Assembly (NCBI RefSeq): GCF_010093535.1
Contig: NW_022985170.1
Coordinates: 194,990-258,989 of the forward strand
Direction: 5' to 3'
Length of the DNA: 64,000 nt
DNA from: Lindgomyces ingoldianus
Taxonomy: Eukaryota; Ascomycota; Dothideomycetes; Pleosporales; Lindgomycetaceae
Shown one piece after another: positions 11,118-20,909 of this stretch. A program made the translations under genes and the position numbers. Position 1 is the stretch's first letter. Every line of letters starts with the position of its first letter. The notes below the pieces were generated by a model that saw only the letters and a program-made list of their open reading frames with translations, had not been told where the DNA came from and did not search any database.

Positions 11118-13008
11118 ATGACTGCAGATACTCCCGCCGCAGTCGTGGATTTACTAAGCCACATTGAAAGTGCTCTCGTCTCTGGGGTTTATGGTCCGTT
11201 TCTACCTTTCTCTGCCCTTCAACAATACTATGCAAATCGACTTCGAGTCTTATACCTCTTACGATCTCTCGATCAAAGCCCTACTTGTTATGGAGCTATT
11301 CAAGATGGCTATCCTATCGTCTTCACGATATTAGTTATCATTAATAAGACCGGTTACTTCCGTCATTTTACCCGTCACACTTTTCTTTCCGACAGGCACT
11401 TACCTTTCCGGAATCACAACGACTGGCCCGAAGACTGCCAACATTTCTTCAACTCCTTTCGCAACGAGCAATGGCGCCTCTGCCCTCAAAACTTTGGAAG
11501 ACAGCAATTGGACGATCTTCGGCTCCAAGACGAAGTTGTACTACCAGTAACCCGCAGAGAGCCCTTGGGTCGGCCAGGTAATTCCACTACATTCAAGATT
11601 GAGGTGCACCCGGACTACGACAACTTGTCCGATGAGGTAGGCAAACTCATGAGGTCAGGTACAACGTTTTAAACCAATGCTGACCAGGATGATACAGAAT
11701 GGCAAGGGAGTTTCGAGAAGCCATGTCTACGTGCTCAAAGTCTGCTCCAGCCGGAACCAAGAGTCATACCTTAATGAAGTAGAAGCATACACGCTTCTCA
11801 TGCAACAAGAAGACAGAAGGGGTAACAATGAAATCGGGGAGAGCATGGTCAAGCTCTTTGGATGTTTTAGGCAGCGTGGAGCGTTTCATCTTCTATTAGA
11901 GTATGCCGATCGCGAGACTTTAGAAAGTTTCCTTCAAAATGTCGAGCCACCACGCACGCAGCAGGATCTCATCCTATTTTGGCGCAATTTTGGGCAGCTT
12001 ATAAAGCCGTTGCAGCGCATCCACGAGCTCCGATGTGGCTCTAAGCAAGAAAAAATCTTCCAGGGGTAAGTAGCTGTCTCCCTTGGATGAATGTACCACC
12101 CCAGGCCTTATCGATAACAGGATCCATCAAGACATCAAACCTGCTAATATCCTCCTGTCCTCTCGGGGCACTGAGTCCAAGTACGATGTCATCTTCAAAC
12201 TGGCGGACTTCGGACTGCTTCGGTTCGAACCAAAGCTCAGAGCGGGAGAATTCATCGAAAGCAGTGATAGGTGTGGGACGCAGGTATATAGTGCGTCATA
12301 CGTTACAACCCGCCTTTACATATTGCTGACTTTTCATAAGGCGCTCCGGAATGCCTGCGAGATGATGTGTTTTTGCAAGGTTGTAAACTCTTGATCGACC
12401 CTTCCATCGACATTTGGTCTTTAGGATGCATCATCAGCGAAATATCGGTGTGGTCTTACCTAGGGAAAAATGGCCTAGCCGAATATGTGGACCTTCGCAC
12501 TGCCGAAACAAGCAGTGATTACGACCTAAAAAACGCAGGATACAGTGGTTGCTTCCACGATGGCCACCATACTCTGAGAACTGTACACGAAATGAATACT
12601 AGGATTAGAGCGAGTCTCCGCCCTGGAGATAGTCTCTCTCATGAGATTATGGCAATTTCCGATGATATGCTGGAGGAAGCTCTCGTCCGCCCAAAGGCCT
12701 ACATTGTTCATAAACGCTTTCAAAAGGCCATTCGAAACGCAGAGGACCTTTTAAATCGTCGCCGGAATCATCTAATATCCACGGGTCCAATCAAGTTGCC
12801 GTATCCGCCCATCTTTTGCACCGATGCTGAGATAAATGCTCTTAAGGCGCCCTTACCAAAGCTTCCCCCCGAACAACCAAAAGCTACATTCCTCACCACA
12901 TTTCTCAAACTCCAAATCGGAGCCGGCATCTCGCGAACAAGGCACAAGATATGTGGCGGCATGATTTGCCTATTTGCACTAGTGCTCGTACGTACGTGGC
13001 TTTCCTAA
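11118..13008 (+). CDS. Protein kinase-domain protein (non-RD)
   Basis: Four exons, 11118-11636, 11698-12065, 12121-12290 and 12341-13008, give 574 residues. The first 173 residues form an N-terminal region I cannot assign. The kinase domain starts near residue 174: Lys187 in VYVLKV is the likely ATP-anchoring lysine, but the preceding glycine loop is poor. The catalytic loop is HQDIKPANIL (His298, Asp300, Asn305), DFG is at 325-327 and APE at 354-356, followed by DIWSLGCIISE. The Arg of HRD is replaced by Gln299, so this is a non-RD kinase that should not depend on activation-loop phosphorylation in the usual way. The exon 3-4 junction rebuilds YSAPECL, which supports the splice. The C-terminus ends in a hydrophobic stretch (GMICLFALVL) that may be a tail anchor; a GTACGT inside it could instead be a donor to an extra exon. 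It resembles fungal kinase families of uncertain, possibly self/non-self, function. Confidence 0.75.
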
Positions 13009-14119
13009 TGGAATGACTATCACGACTAGTGCAACTATCAGCACCTCCCACTTTCAACCAAGACCTTTTTTTTCTTCCCATAAATTTCCTTTGTTCGTTT
13101 TTCTCATTTAGTAGGCGTTTACCAGGTCCCCCAACTTCCAGAAATTTCCATCCCACCTTTGCGAGCCTAAATACGTTATGATGCCTTCTGTAATCATGGC
13201 TATCAACTTCCGTTTTTAATTTAGCACCTCCCTTGTGGCCCCTGTTAGGATCTCAGTTGGATGACACCTCAGTGAGTGGCTTTCCTCTTAGATCTAGGCT
13301 AAGAAGAAAGGAGCTCTTTATGTATAATTTTCTCTCCTCACCTCATAATCTTCCTGTATTTCTTTTGTTTCATCCTCCGAAGTCGTCTCAACAATTCATG
13401 TTACGCTTTAAGCTCTCTCATGTGTCTTTTCACTATATATTTGTTTTCTCTGAACACTATACGTTTCTCTCTCTGGACTTCAGGATGAATGGTTTGGTTG
13501 GCGGACCGAATGGAGGTTTCCGAATATCCAATAGGAACAGTTACGGTGTTTCTGGTTTCAACATTCGGATCAGGAATACCTTGCCATCATTCCTAAGTCA
13601 CCTAGAGGGACCCCCTTCTCTGTAGAACACAATACTATCATACGTTTGCCTCGAATAATTTTCGCTAAACGAAATTGCAAGGGATCCCGCTTCGGATAAA
13701 TCTTCTTTCCTTTGATTTAATATGAATAGGGAGAACTTATCTAGCCAGGCTAACTATACCACGTGCACTCGTCCGCAGAAGTTAGTGAGTGATTTGCTCG
13801 GCTTAGAACCGCACTTCGTTCACCATTATTCCACGACTCTATTGCCCTATGCTCGTCCATAATTGAGGACATCGTCCCCGTTAGCGTCTAGAATCTAAAC
13901 TTAGACAGCCCCATGCTAACTTGTACCTTTACAGTCATGACCTAGAAGGTAGAAGTTTCCACATATGCATCGGGGCAGTGTTGGTATAGTCTGTTCAGGA
14001 ATTTAATTGTGGTTAGTAGATTTCCTATACGTTGCCGTCATGATATGAATACAGGCTTGGAGTGACCGCTGGATATGATGGCACGGCTTGCGGAGACTGC
14101 ACGAACGAACGAGTTCAAC
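13009..14119. other. Intergenic region downstream of the kinase
   Basis: About 1.1 kb with no convincing gene. The plus frame 13233-13625 starts at an ATG but has no recognisable motif and poor composition. Decayed coding sequence begins near 14120. Confidence 0.4.
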
Positions 14120-14859
14120 GGAGGAAAGTTTATTGAAAGGCCTTCCTTGATGTTGTTTCCGGCCGAGAAACCCGAAAAGCTGCTAATCTAGCACTGGAAT
14201 TCAATGAAGAAGGGGATCGCATATCATACTTAGAAACATCTATGCCCGAGGCTAAAGTTTTCAGCTACAGCTCCTTAGAGGTATCCCGCCACATGGTAGG
14301 CTGGTGTTTGACGGTCGAAAACCGTGTAAGTGAGGCTACTTTACACCACAATCGAGCATTGCTAACACCTTTCTCCAGGAGCTGCTAGCTCCAATTACGG
14401 ATAGGTACTAGGTCATCTCTCCGAACGCCTCAGGCCGACTGCTTTCATGATAAAATAACCGTCACTGACGGTAAATTTATCAACGTGGAATTCAATTTTG
14501 CAATCGAGGCCAAGGACAAACCGGTTCCTCCCTTACAAGATGGATATGTGAGCAGAGTCAGGTGGGCCGCTCAGATCTTTGTCGTGCTGCTGGACGAAGT
14601 GGAAAAGAGAAGCTGGTTTATTCGGGAGACCCATGCTTTGCTTCACCTGGTGCTCGAGTCCCTTGAAGCCGATGCTACTGACGAATTCAAGCAGCATTTT
14701 TATACGAACCTGGAGACCTCCGTGAGGCACCATTTCTTAGAGATGTCTAGCTGAACCGGCACAACCGAAATGTGAAGCTGAATCTAGAAAAGGAAGTGGT
14801 ACAAGACAAGGACTCATTAGACGAGTCCGATCGAGCAAAGTCGACCCCGAACAATTGAA
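14120..14859 (+). pseudogene. Decayed gene of unknown family, frame broken
   Basis: Coding-like peptide runs on in order but in different frames. From about 14139 it reads AFLDVVSGRETRKAANLALE... to WCLTVENR, with an in-frame TGA just before it. A clean intron follows (GTAAGT donor at 14325, CTCCAG acceptor near 14379). After it, AASSNYG breaks at a stop at about 14400, and the frame one base over continues IGTRSSLRTPQADC... through EFNFAIEAKDKPVP to a TGA at 14754. Another frame then carries KLNLEKEVVQDKDSLDES to a stop near 14857. Helical, charged composition persists across all pieces, which is what frameshift decay of one gene would leave. The start codon is not found. I do not know the family. 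It sits just past the kinase. Sequencing error is an alternative cause of single breaks, but three or more breaks make decay likelier. Confidence 0.5.
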
Positions 14860-15079
14860 GGGGCTTCTAACGATAATATTGCATGCTCCATACAATCCCC
14901 CACCTTGGATTCGGAGCACTCCGCTAATGTCCTGTCCCCAAGTCATCGGGAACCCCGCCAAAAAATCTTGTCCTGACTTTCCTGCCTCTATTTACTTGCG
15001 CACAAAGCCTCACAACTTATTTGCTGCGGCAGAGTTCTGCTCCCTTCTTCTTGTAGTACTCAACCCTCATTTTAATACG

Positions 15080-16267
15080 ATGTCCACAAAACCCAAATCT
15101 CCAAATCCCCACCGTGACACACACGCCCTCATCGAGCTCACAAAATCCTCCCAAATCCTCCTCAGCCACTTCCAGTCCTCTCTCACGCCGGTGCCGGCGT
15201 CATTCTCCGCCGTGCCTTCTCACTCCTCAATCTCGGCGTCTACTTCCGTACCGAACCCCCTCGATGTCGTGAAAACAACAACTACGCTTCTGAAATCGCA
15301 CACGACGACTCTCTCGCTACTCCTCCTAACCCCACCGCTCACTCCCTCGGCACTGAGCAAGAAGATAGGCGATGTGTCGTCTGGGGTGCTGAGCGGGATG
15401 GTGGCCGCGGTGTCGGGTGCTCCACAACCCGGGCAACAAGATGGGCTGGGCGAGGTCATGCGTGCGGAGCTGAGGGCGCAAGTGCGAAGAGTGCTGGGCG
15501 CTTGGGGAGATGTCCTTGCCCACCTTCTTAAATTCGTGGAGAGGAGAGAGGGGGTGGAGGGGAAGGGTAAAGGGAAAGACGAGGGTGTCACCGAGTCGGA
15601 GAGGCAAAATATTCTCGCTTCAACGGGCGTTGTCTGGGAAGCTTGCGATGCCTTGCTCAAGCTGTGTCAGGATGGCGTGGTTGGCTTGGTGGTTAAGAAG
15701 GCGGAGAGCTGGAGGGCGACATTGATGGATGCTGTTGAGGAACTCAAGGAGTGGGGTGAGAATGTGGAAGATGAGGAGGAAGACGGGGATAAAGCTGAAG
15801 GGAGTGATGGGGGCAGGGGAGAGTTTGGAGATGAGGACGGGATATTCGGCGCGGCAAATAAATTGAGCAAGGGGGATAAGGAGCTCAAGGAATTGCTGGA
15901 TGTGAGCGTGAAGAAGTTGAAGATGGTGGGCATGCTGTATCAGGCGTTGAGTAAGAGGAGGTTGAAGACTTTCCCAGCTGTACCTACATCGAAGGTTGAG
16001 ACGAATGGGGAGGGTACTGTGGCTCTACTTGATCCCATGGCCAAGCTTGATAAACTTATGGGGATCCTCAAATCAATACCGGAATGTGCTGACGAATTGG
16101 CGAGCTCTTTTTACAACTTAGATGAAGAAGAAGCAAGGCAGACGCTCGACACGTGTTGTGGAGAAGCGAAAATTGCTATTGAACTGGTCAAGCAGAGCTG
16201 GAGTGGGAAAGATGATGAGTTCACCACTTGGTCGGAGAAGTGGGTTGGAGCATTAGAAGTATCGTGA
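15080..16267 (+). CDS. GCIP/cyclin-D1-binding protein 1-like protein
   Basis: Intronless frame of 395 residues from the ATG at 15080; the frame is open further upstream but without coding character. It has the all-helical layout of the GCIP (Grap2 and cyclin-D-interacting, CCNDBP1) family: an N-terminal helical half to about residue 215, a Glu/Asp-rich linker near 225-265 (EDEEEDGDKAEGSDGG), then a C-terminal half with LKMVGMLYQALSKRR and a final CGEAKIAIELVKQSW helix. In animals the family binds cyclin D and affects transcription and the cell cycle; the role in fungi is not established. A short Gly/Lys/Glu-rich insertion lies near 155-170. Codon use is GC-rich in the middle, unlike the broken gene upstream. 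Family assignment rests on remembered patterns. Confidence 0.65.
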   Translation: MSTKPKSPNPHRDTHALIELTKSSQILLSHFQSSLTPVPASFSAVPSHSSISASTSVPNPLDVVKTTTTLLKSHTTTLSLLLLTPPLTPSALSKKIGDVSSGVLSGMVAAVSGAPQPGQQDGLGEVMRAELRAQVRRVLGAWGDVLAHLLKFVERREGVEGKGKGKDEGVTESERQNILASTGVVWEACDALLKLCQDGVVGLVVKKAESWRATLMDAVEELKEWGENVEDEEEDGDKAEGSDGGRGEFGDEDGIFGAANKLSKGDKELKELLDVSVKKLKMVGMLYQALSKRRLKTFPAVPTSKVETNGEGTVALLDPMAKLDKLMGILKSIPECADELASSFYNLDEEEARQTLDTCCGEAKIAIELVKQSWSGKDDEFTTWSEKWVGALEVS

Positions 16268-16784
16268 AAATAGCTTGCTAGTGATTTACCAAGCCAGACA
16301 AAGGTAGCGGTGGTTGTCTGCATAGATTTTTGGCGTTTCTCACGAAAGTTGCGCGAAGGCATGTGATAGTTGGGATTTTGAAGCAATCCTTCGCCGCAAG
16401 TGTTAAGGGATCCGAGCCATGACGGGTGAGTCAACCTATTCAAGCCTCTTGGCCCTTGGCCGCAGGCACCGCGTCACACAGCGAAAAAGTCACGTCCGAC
16501 ATTGAACACGTTGAGAGATTGGCATAGCATGCTAGAAGAGACCAGGACCTTGATCAAATCAAGATAAATTCTGCCATGCAACATTTTCGAAATAGACCGG
16601 TTTCAATCCAAAATCTCATGCAGTGAAGTACTCTCAGATCATTCCAAAGCTAGTATCCCCGCCCAATGCAGAAAAAGTGTATTTCCTCCTTACCCCCCTT
16701 CCTCGACCAATTTCCCAATGCTATCCTACCTCGACACTCCCCTACGTTCCTATCATCTTCCCCCCCAACCCTAATTGTACTGCT
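16268..16784. other. Convergent 3' intergenic region
   Basis: Between the stop codons of the GCIP-like gene (+) and the CFEM gene (-). No gene or strong repeat is visible. Confidence 0.45.
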
Positions 16785-17769
16785 TTACAACCCCAAAACA
16801 GCCGCCAAACCGACCGCAAGCACGCTACCCAAACCAACCGTATTCACAACCGCAGCGCCCGTCGTCTGTTGGGCCGCCCCACTGCCCGTTGCGCTCGCGC
16901 TAGAGGATCTGGTACTGGTGACAGTGGCGTTGTTGTTTGCAGCGCCGGAGGCAGAAGGGACGGTGGTGGGGAGATTGGTAACGGTGATGCCGGCTTTGGC
17001 GCAGAGGGCTTCGACGGCGGGGACGAGTTCTGCGGGGAATTATTGTTAGAAGGGTCCCGTGTATTGTGGATGTTGGGAGTGTGAGATGTGGGGAGTTTAA
17101 TAGGGTTATGGGAGGAGAGGAAGAGGGGAGTCATGGGGACGTACTAGCTTGGTCCTCGGCAGAACACTTGGATGGCACGCAGGCAGAGACGGAATCGGTG
17201 ATCTTCTGCTGGCCCGTCGTGCATTGGCATTTGGTATCCGTGAGGGAGCAACCGGATGCTGGGACAGCGACGGCGAAGCAGGATAACTGAGAAAATGTTG
17301 ATCAGCAACAGAGGCCTAAGAATGTAGCTGTGAGGAGCTGGGTGGATTTAGGGTTCTGAGGCTTAGGAAAGCGACATCAGAGCTCCTGGAGAAGAACCGA
17401 ATGCGATTGGCATGCAGCTCAACAACATTGCATGGAAGCATGTATTTTGCTTGCGATGAAGCGAACGGTACTACGCGTTGACCGAAAAACTTCCACGGAA
17501 CATGCCAGATAGAGTTGATGTCGGGTCAAACTCGCATCTTCACGACCTTAAGTTCTCCTGAATTTACGACCAGCAACGGGTAACGATGAAAACTCCCTTT
17601 GTCTTTCAACGCTTATGCTCCGTGATAGGTGCTCCGCTAACGCGCTGGAACGAGTGGGCGGACTTTGAAGAAGCAAACTTACGGCACAAGAAGGAATGCC
17701 CGTTAAGTCCTGGCCATTGACGAAAGCAAGCGATGCGACGGCGGCGAAAACGGCAGCTGTAAACTTCAT
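16785..17769 (-). CDS. CFEM-domain secreted protein with GPI-type C-terminus
   Basis: Three exons, 17769-17683, 17286-17145 and 17029-16785, encode 157 residues. Residues 1-19 are a signal peptide (MKFTAAVFAAVASLAFVNG). The CFEM domain follows at about 20-95 with all eight cysteines in the family order: PSCALSC, SGC, DTKCQC, SAC, SKC and ALC. The Asp of TDTKCQC is at the position that contacts haem iron in characterised CFEM proteins. The rest is Ser/Thr/Ala-rich and ends in a hydrophobic tail (GLGSVLAVGLAAVLGL), as expected for GPI attachment to membrane or wall. CFEM proteins take part in haem/iron uptake or in surface functions and host interaction; which applies here is open. Intron 1 is long for the window (396 bp), intron 2 is 115 bp. 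The Cys pairs on both sides of intron 1 confirm the junction. Confidence 0.88.
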
Positions 17770-19415
17770 GATGACGAGGAAGGGGAAATGTGGGTTGTTG
17801 GTTGAATACGCTCGATGTTATGAAAAGTATGGATAACCCGTCTGGACCAGCGGACGCGAAAGCGACAAAACCAAATTTATGTAGGTAGTGTGGAGAGAGA
17901 GCGAACACGAAGTGAAATGTAACAAATAGATGTAAATGCGGAAAAGGTAAGGAGAGTTTGTGATGGAAGAAACGTTTCTTGCGGTAAAAACAGTGGCGAG
18001 CTTCAAAAATAACAAGAGGCGGCGCGGATCTATCTCCCTTTTTAAGGGAAACACTTGATGTGTCCAGATAGGGCCTTGCCATGGACCCTTGGTTGGTAAA
18101 CTCTGGGACCTCATGCAGTACGGGGTCCAATTACCACCGTAGCGTTGGGATTGGGTCAGGTACCAAAATGCACGGCTATGTCTCATCCTGGCCATTCCAC
18201 TCCGCATCCATCCTGCATCACGTCCGTCGAGACCCGCGTGCTATCGGTTGCTATGTCCGTCGCTGCTGATTTGAGCTATCAAAGGAAGCGTATGATTGGT
18301 CTTGTTACGCCGACATGCTATGAGTAGATGGGTTTCCGAGCATTAGAGGCATTCCGGCGGTGGGGCTAGACAAATCTGCTCCGAGGAGAGTTAGGGCTGA
18401 GAAGGATAAAGTGGACGCTGTGGAACCTCAGACGAAAAGATGATATGCACAACTCCACAAGCAAGAGTCCGAAGGCGAAAATGCGGTCATGATTGATCTT
18501 GCACTTTGGAATTTGTTAGTTGTGGGATTGAATTGTTCCCCGATATCAGAACTCGTGACCGGGTTTTCCGTTTCAGCTTTTGGCAGCGACAAAAAGCATC
18601 CGCAATTGTCATGCGAATCGCTGTCCATGAATGCCTACTCGGAAATGGAAGTGCAAGCACACATCACTCGCCATCTAGTCAGCCTCCCTGGACGGGAAAT
18701 CCTTTGCGGCTGGGCCAGGAAAAAAAAGTGACTGAACCTGGCTAGCTCGCTCGTTTAAATGGACGACATGAACGAGGAATGCCTCGCAGGATTCCGCGAT
18801 GACGGCTTCGTTAGTGTGTGCAATCTTTGAGTTTCGACGAATCTTGGTGGAGACGGTTTGACTTTCAGCTAGCCCGCTGTGCCGTTAAATGCGTTGAGTT
18901 TGACTTCTAGCGTGCTGAAAGTTTGGATAGGATGGCCAATGAGGGCAGCGAGAGAGGAGAAAGTGGGGATGAGGACGCCAACTGGTCACGTTTTTTGCGC
19001 CATGGAAATTCAGAAACGTGTGATGAGCTTGGTTATTGATTGACTCAACTTAGGACGGTGATAAAGGCCGCATCTGACGGGCTTTTCCCCTTGTGGCTTT
19101 TCATAGGTTTCTATACGCATTGTGCCGCTTCCTCCGCTCTATGGACTTTAATGGAGCTGCGAATCCAAGTGGCGATTTCTCTCGACTCTTCGTCATGATA
19201 CGATATTCCTTTTTCTTATCGAAACCTAGGCAGGCCGATAGTCAATCCCTTCGAATTTCGATGGAATCTTTCTTCGCGAAGAGTTGCAGGGATGCTGTAT
19301 ACCGCACAGACCAAGGTAATCTGAAACCAAAGCCACAACCCCTTACATTAGTTGCCGATCAGGGGTACCGCTGTCTGTCGAGCTTCTATTTTCCCACGCT
19401 TGTCTTACTTCAGAA

Positions 19416-19474
19416 GAGGGGGGGGGAAGGGAGGGGAGGGAGAGGAGGGGGGGGATGGGGGAGGAAGGGAGGGA
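19416..19474 (+). repeat. G-rich tract with G-quadruplex potential
   Basis: About 59 bases consist almost only of G and A, with many runs of three or more G separated by one to three bases on the plus strand. This meets the usual G-quadruplex pattern many times over. It lies in a gene-free region. Confidence 0.8.
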
Positions 19475-19704
19475 CAAGTTTCTTCTTTCTTGATGTTTCG
19501 AAGGTCTGTACCAGCTCGTGTTGCGGCAGCTTTCGAGGATGAGGCTTTAGAGAACATGTAAGGCCGATGGAGATACGTGCCAAGCTCATGCATCGGGAAT
19601 CCATCGTCTTGGCAATATTGCTCAACAGCTAGGAGTGCAATTCGATAGCACAATCAGAAATCTCTGTCCTGTACGGATCCGTATGTACAATCAGATATCA
19701 CCAC

Positions 19705-19725
19705 CTACTACTACTACTACTACTA
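19705..19725 (+). repeat. CTA trinucleotide microsatellite
   Basis: Seven uninterrupted CTA units, followed by TGG. It lies in a gene-free region. Confidence 0.9.
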
Positions 19726-20909
19726 TGGAGTGTGCCCTGCATTACTGTATCCAACCTCCGAAACTCTACCAAACATGTCACACCGGTGCTACTCACTTCT
19801 ACAGTCGACCCTTGCCTCCGGTCCCCCTCCCCCGCAACAAAAGCTTACTGACAAGCACGTGTCGAGCAAACTCTGTTGGCTTTTTGCTTTGGGCGGCGGC
19901 GTTTTTGTTATTCCCCTGCGTACACGGTGGAGACGAACTCCTGTTGAGTAGGTGCAACAAGCCAGGATTACCTCGCTTTTGCTTTCTCAACGATACAAAG
20001 CAACCCTTGCCTGTCATGGCAACAAGAGCATCCAAGTATTTCGACTAACCGCTACTAACGTTCTCGTGAATCCAGAGAATCGGAGGGCTCGGACAGAGAT
20101 ATCTAAAATGCACAGCATATGTCACCTGATCCAGATAAAGTTCAACTAAAGTCTTGTTTACTTTTCTTTGTTTTAGAAGTTACCATTTGCACCCCCTATC
20201 TCTATCTCTGCGTCGAAAAGCCTCGTGCATACCGTTTCAGATAGTGTAGCAGTATACTGACTTTGTACAATTACAAATTGCGATCAATCGCAATCAACAA
20301 TCTCCCGATCCCAACCTCTCCATGCAGAATATCCTCCCTCTACACTAAAAGCCCAAAGAAAAACATCCCCATCCTCCCATTACGCAATTGTATTGGAAAG
20401 ACGGAAAACGAAGGACGTAGGCCCCACACCCAAGAACACCAGAAACCCATACAGTCCGGCTATACGAAGCGCCCTGGTGTCCCAAATGTACGAGTGTATG
20501 TGTGTATGTGTGTATATGCCTGTGGAGGTCGCAGTCTAGAAAGGAATCGATCGTGTTCCCATAGCTTTGCCAATCCGTGCCGCCCATCCAACCCAGCCGA
20601 TTCAATTCTCTCAGACGCGCCTGTTTGACCGTAACGAGATTCCGTTGCAGAACAAGAAAGAAGACAAGGTATATTGCAGAGAAACAAGGAAACAAGAGCC
20701 GTAAATAAATCCAAAAAATTAACCCACCAGAAGGTACTTAAAAAAGGAATCCTACCTGAGGATAGGATTGACGAAACAGAAATAACGTAGGTTTGGTGTT
20801 TTGGTGACCTTGCGCCATCGAACCAGCAAAGGAAATCCAAGACGTAAAAGTACGAGGTTTTCATGCAACAAAGGATGTGGATACGGCTCAGCAATTATAC
20901 GAAGCCGTT

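Larger units (their letters stand above)
17770..20909. other. Gene-free stretch of 3.1 kb
   Basis: It holds the CFEM promoter and the 3' side of the 1331-residue protein gene. ORFs on both strands (for example 19093-19542) lack motifs and are partly low-complexity. Notable are a G-rich tract at 19416-19474, seven CTA repeats at 19705-19725 and a TG-rich run near 20493-20518. Confidence 0.45.

Noticed and set aside
13233..13625. Plus-strand ORF of 130 residues
   Set aside because: Composition is hydrophobic and random-looking, with no motif; it lies in the kinase 3' region.
15220..15660. Minus-strand ORF of 146 residues inside the GCIP-like gene
   Set aside because: Antisense shadow of a GC-rich coding frame, Ser/Pro/Arg-rich as expected of shadows.
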